A stretch of DNA of 64,000 nucleotides. Origin: Areca catechu. Lineage: Eukaryota > Streptophyta > Magnoliopsida > Arecales > Arecaceae. The DNA is taken from NCBI GenBank assembly GCA_021397845.1, contig CM038040.1:47511088-47575087 (forward strand). Direction: 5' to 3'. Of the stretch, positions 59,601 to 64,000 are shown piece by piece. The position numbers and the translations under genes were made by a program. The notes below the pieces were generated by a model. It worked only from the letters and a program-made list of their open reading frames with translations, ran no database searches and was not told the origin of the DNA. The first letter of the stretch is position 1. Every line of letters starts with the position of its first letter.

Positions 59601-62600
59601 TGCTTCTTTATCATGTGAGCCTTGGCATGCAACTGGATCAATGATATATACTTATGCAGCACTCTGTTATTAATTCATAATGTTTTGTGGCTTACCATAT
59701 TAAAAGGGCAGCAAAATTTGGGCACTCCGGTGTTCTTTGTTGGACTTGTCAAAGATGCATCTTGCATGCTATGTTGTGCTATAAAGCCTTGTCTATATAC
59801 CAAAGCTTGTCTTTGTTGCCCTATGCTTATGGCCCAGTTCATGGATCATATCAGATCATGATGTTTTCAATATTGTTTGCTGTGTGGGTCTACTCAGGTA
59901 AGTGCTGCTCCTTTATTCTAGCATAACATATCTAGCCAATGCCTAAATATGTTATTTGCTCTTGGTTGCAAGAACAATGACCACCATGGGTGTGTTGCAT
60001 GGGGCCTTAATCCGACAAGCAAATGCATTGATCTGCAAAAATTCTTTTAAAAACACCATGTTTTTGGGCTTTGCCTTTCATTTTCATTTTAGTGGAATGG
60101 CATTGTAAGATTGCATGAGAAACTGTATGAATTAGTGATTTGTAGATTTCACCATCTCAATTCATTGTATGAGATGTGTCTTGAATCCTGGTACAGTCAT
60201 ACTAATGTATGATAATTCAATTTGTCCAGACCCATGCACCAGTTGGATAGCGTGTCTGTTCCTTTGTGACAAAACTGGAGCAATAATGATGCATCCAGAC
60301 CAAATCTTGGAATCTAGCTGATGAAAAATGGAGAATGAAATTCCTGATGTTGCTCTACCATCTGGTGTTATTTGTTTTATTTATGCATTCTATCATAATA
60401 AACAATCGAAAATGAATGTATGAATAATGAACACTACTGACTATAATTTTCTGTTCAGATGTTATGATAATATGATTTCTGTATCTTAAACTGCACCTCC
60501 ATGGAATCTGGAAACAATTTGCTTGTAGAATCTGGGCATGATTGTTCTTTTATGGTGAATCGCCAATAGATGATTCAGATAAGCTGTTTATTGATGTACT
60601 TTTATCTATAAGCAATAGAACATCAAACGTAAGTGACATGCATGACCTAAGAGTTATTAATCAACATTTCTACCAGCTATCTTATGTCTGTTTATTTCTA
60701 CACTTCTTTTACGTAGATGATGGCACACCGGGCCTTCCAATTTTGTAAACAGTATAAGAGGACCACTGAATTTCGTAGGTTATGCGAGATTATAAGGAAT
60801 CATCTTGCTAATCTAAACAAATACCGTGATCAGAGAGATAGGCCTGATCTCAATGCTCCTGAAAGCTTGCAGCTTTACTTAGATACAAGAGTAGAGCAGC
60901 TGAAGATAGCAACTGTTCTTGAACTGTGGCAGGTTTGTGATGTTGCAACTTGCATCCTTGTTTGCACCTGTATTCAGTCACTTTGGTTTCTCATCACAGT
61001 CTTCTGTGATGTCTTGTTACAGGAAGCCTTCCGTTCAGTAGAAGATATCCATGGTTTAATGAGCATGGTAAAGAAAAGTCCAAAGCCATCCTTGATGGTC
61101 ATATATTATGCCAAATTGACAGAGATATTCTGGGTTTCAGAAAGTCATCTTTACCATGCATATGCATGGCTTAGACTGTTCACTCTGCAAAAGAGCTACA
61201 ATAAGAACTTATCACAAAAGGATTTGCAATTGATAGCATCATCTGTTCTACTAGCTGCACTTTCGGTGGCCCCATATGACCATAAGTATGGTGTGTCTCA
61301 TTTGGAGCTTGAAAATGAAAAGGAGCGCAATCTACAGATGGCAAGCCTTATCAACTTCACTCTTGATCCTAAACGAGAGAGTAGAGAGATGGTATGTTTT
61401 TTAACTAATTATCATTTTACTCTCAGATTTTGCAAATAGTGTAGTTTGTATATCCTAATTTTTTTTTTTTTTTTCTGTAAAAATTTTGCAGCTTTCACGC
61501 TCATCACTCCTCGTGGAATTGGTATGACTTGAGACATCATGTAATAGTAATGTTTTAGGTTTTATTTTTTTGTTTATTTTTTTTCTTTTGTTTATAAGCA
61601 GGCTCAGGCTTGATGGTATAATGGTCAAACCTTTAATTTGAGGACTAAATGATCTTTTTGATTTTGCATTTTAACTGTATGATGGTTGCTTTGTTCTTAT
61701 CTAATCCCTTGTACAAGGCTAATTTTGATATATTGCATATGAATATCACTTGAGTGCATGTTGTGCTGCCTGTGTTGGTGATGTGCAACAAACACAGGTA
61801 GATAAATGATATTGCAGGGACAAAATTAATGATGGATTATGCACCTGTACAGCAATTTATGTGTTTTATAGTGTTATCTGAAATTCTTTTCATGCTAAAC
61901 TTCTTTTCACAGACATAATTGGTTGTCATCTCTGGAAATTCCTTAAAGGATGCATGCATTTACTCTTTTTTTTCTACGAAGTTATATATAAACATTCGTT
62001 CATTTTGTTAGTAGAAGGTCAATATTATCAATGAACTTGACTAAGTGTCATGTGAATTGGTATCTATTTCCTTCTGATCCATATTTATGCAAACTAATTG
62101 AACATTTATATTGGAAATTGGTAGGTTGTGCGCTCTGACATAGATGACCCTTTAGAATGTTGTTTGTACTATTAAGAGGGCATTCAAAACATCAGTTATA
62201 TCTAACAGCATAAGCCAAATGTTAGAAAATTTCATGGTATTCGTTGGAGCACATGTGCCAAAACTTTCAAGATCACCTTGTTTAACATGTAGAATTCCAC
62301 ACACGTTATTAGGATTAATGTATCATAAAGGATGCCATATACTAGGTTATTGATACCATGTGTCACATTGTCACATGACATATTATATCGGTTTCATAAC
62401 TTGCCTAAGTCAGATATTAGGTTGGTATGGTATGTTACCATAATGTAACAGTAAGTAGTCTAATGCTGGTACACTCATTTTAAATCTAAATATAGAGAGC
62501 GACTGAGATAAGGCCGGAGTGAGGGAGGCACCGAGGTTCTTTTGGAGTTGTGGGTCTTGGGTACTGAGGAATTGGTGCATCATCATCCATGCCATTGCGG

Positions 62601-64000
62601 CGATACTAGAGAGTCACCGGTATGTCAATTCCATCATTGTCATTGTAAGACGAAAGACTTAGGAGGAGGTCGAGGTGGAGAGATCAGAGGGGGTGAGAGA
62701 GGGCATTGGAGTGTTGTCATCCGTTGGCATTGGAAGATGAGGAGGCATTTAGGAAGAGGGTGAGGTGGAGGGATCAGAGGGGAGAGAGGGTTGGGGGTCG
62801 GGATTGAGATGGATGTGGGAGGCTATTTATTATGGAAACACTGTTCTACCAGGAGAACTAGATTGATACTGCTCGAAACTAGGCAGAACCCTTGGTTTGG
62901 CCAAGGAATGCTGAACCGGAAACCCTACCAATCAGCGATCAGTACATTACGGTATGAGATCGTACCATACCGGGATGCATATCGTACTATAGAAAATTGA
63001 GAAAAAATCTATCCCTTTCTCATTGCTATATTGTCCGACCCGAACTGGACTTGAACTGGACCCAAACGGGATGAAATGCATCGGTACGGTACCATACCAT
63101 ATCGTACTAGTCCGGTTTGGGCTTTTTTGGACGGTTCGGCTTTTCGGCTATTTTCCACGGTCGAATCATACCGGTTTTTATCTGGTACGGTTTGGTATGC
63201 CCTGAATTGGATGGTTCGGGATAGTTTGGAAAGCCTTGGTTTGGCCTGTTTCGGTCAGTATCCTCTTTTGCAAGGTTCATTTGTCCTGTTTTTGCACCAG
63301 TTCAGTTCAATACACACCCCAAACGGGCAGCTCAGAGCAGTTCGAAAGACCTTTATCATATTGATTTGCTTCGGTCAAGTTAATATGGTATGTTTTTCTT
63401 GTATGTATTTTGTTCTTGGCATACACCACAAATTTAGTAAGAGATGGATGAGAATTGCTTTAATAGTGCAGCTTGCTTTAAGAAATATATAATAAACCAG
63501 ATGGTGTTTTATTGTGTGATGAACTTGTATGCATTTAAGTTTTCAATTCACTAAGATGAGTACCTGTGCTTTATAAATCAATCACCTAATTTGGCTAGTA
63601 ATTTATGCATCCATAGAGTGTCTTTGGTTTTTCAAATCTATGCTTTATAATTCAGTCATCTAATTTGGCCAGTAATTGATGCACACCGTGAATGTCTTAC
63701 CAAATTTGGCTAGTAATTGATGCCTCCATGGAATGTCTTTGGTTGTTCAATTCCAGGCTTTATAATTCAATCATCTAATTTGGCTAGTAATTGATGCACA
63801 CCATGAATGTCTTTTCTTCATGTCCTTTTTCAAAACTTCATGTTGTCTTTCATGTCTCTAACATGTATATGATTCATTTACCTTTTTATAAAGATTCAGC
63901 AACATCTTTTTGGCTCCTATATGCACTAAGTTGATTCTGCAGCCTCAATATATCTTTATAATCCTCTTTTCATTGAAATAGACATGTTCATGGTTTCTGG
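50060..64000 (+). CDS. TIF3A1: eIF3a, translation initiation factor 3 subunit A, 5' part (partial)
   Basis: eIF3a is the scaffold subunit of eIF3, binding the 40S ribosome in the cytosol. Coding exons: 53096-53141, 53554-54035, 60717-60932, 61023-61391, 61492-61521, with GT-AG introns and phases that add up to 381 uninterrupted codons. Signatures: MATFAKPENALKRAE, GQKQAALQVLHDLITSK, STERAEQARSQAQALED, VEDLEADKRPEDLMLSYVSG, AHRAFQFCKQYKRTTEFRRL, SLMVIYYAKLTEIFW, NKNLSQKDLQLIASSV, LELENEKERN. The start is the first ATG of the inferred mRNA. The PCI domain and C-terminal helical region lie beyond the window; no next exon was found up to 64000. Three changes from usually conserved residues are seen (VTPCFKF, DMGRGRF, IATVLELW). 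Confidence 0.93.
50638..53040 (+). other. TIF3A1: eIF3a leader intron (2.4 kb)
   Basis: T-rich just after the donor, as is common for plant leader introns. Bases 51486-51636 hold CGGATCTGGATATT-like repeats ending CCATTGACAGCTCTAA, resembling one end of a hAT element. No gene seen. Confidence 0.55.
53096..53141 (+). CDS. TIF3A1: eIF3a coding exon 1
   Basis: MATFAKPENALKRAE plus one base, before GTAGGT. The upstream 53041-53095 is leader. Confidence 0.92.
53554..54035 (+). CDS. TIF3A1: eIF3a coding exon 2
   Basis: 482 nt from ELTNVGQKQAALQ to NNSKLEALYA, between ACCAG and GTAAGT. With exon 1 it makes 176 whole codons. No frame break. Confidence 0.95.
54036..60716 (+). other. TIF3A1: eIF3a intron between coding exons 2 and 3 (6.7 kb)
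   Basis: GTAAGT donor, ACGTAG acceptor. It contains a 365-bp MULE-like element at 58505, a C-rich/A-rich microsatellite at 56649-56710, and a purine/pyrimidine-biased stretch at 55420-55600. No gene supported. Confidence 0.75.
58505..58869. mobile_element. MULE-like small element with 9-bp duplication
   Basis: The perfect 9-bp duplication GGTTTGAAG (58496-58504 and 58870-58878) flanks CAGGGTTCCCGGAACCG...CAGTTCAGCGGACCTT. The ends are imperfect inverted repeats. The interior is packed with CGGTACCG/GGTACGG palindromes and TCGGTTCGGTTCGGT repeats. No coding capacity. Related GGTACGGTACC sequence recurs at 63084-63105. Confidence 0.7.
60717..60932 (+). CDS. TIF3A1: eIF3a coding exon 3
   Basis: 72 codons, MMAHRAFQFCKQYKRTTEF to ATVLELWQ, between TACGTAG and GTTTGT. 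Confidence 0.93.
61023..61391 (+). CDS. TIF3A1: eIF3a coding exon 4
   Basis: 123 codons, EAFRSVEDIHGLMSMVKK to DPKRESREM, between TTACAG and GTATGT. Confidence 0.94.
61492..61521 (+). CDS. TIF3A1: eIF3a coding exon 5 (10 codons)
   Basis: LSRSSLLVEL between TTTTGCAG and GTATGA, matching the family segment MLSRS.LL.ELV. It is too short to show up in an ORF scan. Confidence 0.88.
61522..64000 (+). other. TIF3A1: eIF3a intron 5 continuing past the window
   Basis: No exon continuing the protein was found. Bases 62500-62830 are purine-rich (GAGGTGGAGAGATCAGAGG-like units twice, about 62668 and 62761). Bases 62940-63240 are rich in GGTACGG/CGGTTTGG motifs related to the MULE-like element at 58505. 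Confidence 0.6.
63571..63815. repeat. Four tandem ~57-74-bp units
   Basis: AATTTGGCTAGTAATTGATG (or a close variant) recurs at about 63589, 63663, 63704 and 63777, each followed by GAATGTCTT or GAGTGTCTT. Three of the four units also contain CTTTATAA plus AATCA or TTCA. Confidence 0.8.

Overview
This is nuclear DNA from a flowering plant. Two multi-exon protein genes with GT-AG introns sit in a thick layer of nested transposable elements. The long introns (16 kb and 6.7 kb) and the dominance of Tat-type Ty3/gypsy elements suggest a large-intron monocot, perhaps a palm; that assignment is inference.

Host genes. (1) A Derlin-2-like gene (ER-associated degradation) lies on the minus strand at 8573-31906. 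Its six coding exons were rebuilt from splice sites and protein similarity. Exons 3 and 6 each lack exactly two bases relative to the family frame, so the gene as sequenced is frame-broken four times. (2) The 5' part of eIF3a lies on the plus strand: a GC-rich ATG-free leader exon at about 50060-50637, then coding exons at 53096-53141, 53554-54035, 60717-60932, 61023-61391 and 61492-61521 (381 codons, frame open throughout). It continues beyond the right edge.

Transposon layers. Element 1 (1-5757, plus) is the 3' end of a Tat-type gypsy element: the last codons of pol, an antisense ORF and a 2.3-kb LTR. Derlin intron 4 (9392-25470) holds a 2-kb solo LTR (10452-24498), which is itself split by element 2 (11232-23285, minus). 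Element 2 is a 12-kb full-length Tat-type element with two LTRs, ACGCG target duplications, PBS, polypurine tract, gag, protease, RT, two RNase H domains, integrase and an antisense ORF. Between the two genes lie a tandem pair of TIR elements (32678-34800), a small hAT element (35429-35702), and element 3 (37730-about 47330, plus). Element 3 is a decayed gypsy copy invaded by two different solo LTRs and a 1.8-kb hAT-like element. After it come a gag fragment and an LTR of a fourth gypsy element in the opposite orientation.

Most notable. Elements 1 and 2 both carry, between pol and the 3' LTR and antisense to pol, a Transposase_28-like/coiled-coil gene whose GT-AG introns are kept at matching positions. 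An intron in that orientation cannot be spliced from the genomic RNA of the element, so it can survive retrotransposition. Their LTRs are also built of higher-order repeats of one ~60-bp monomer, arranged as trimers (~183 bp) in element 1 and dimers (~120 bp) in element 2.
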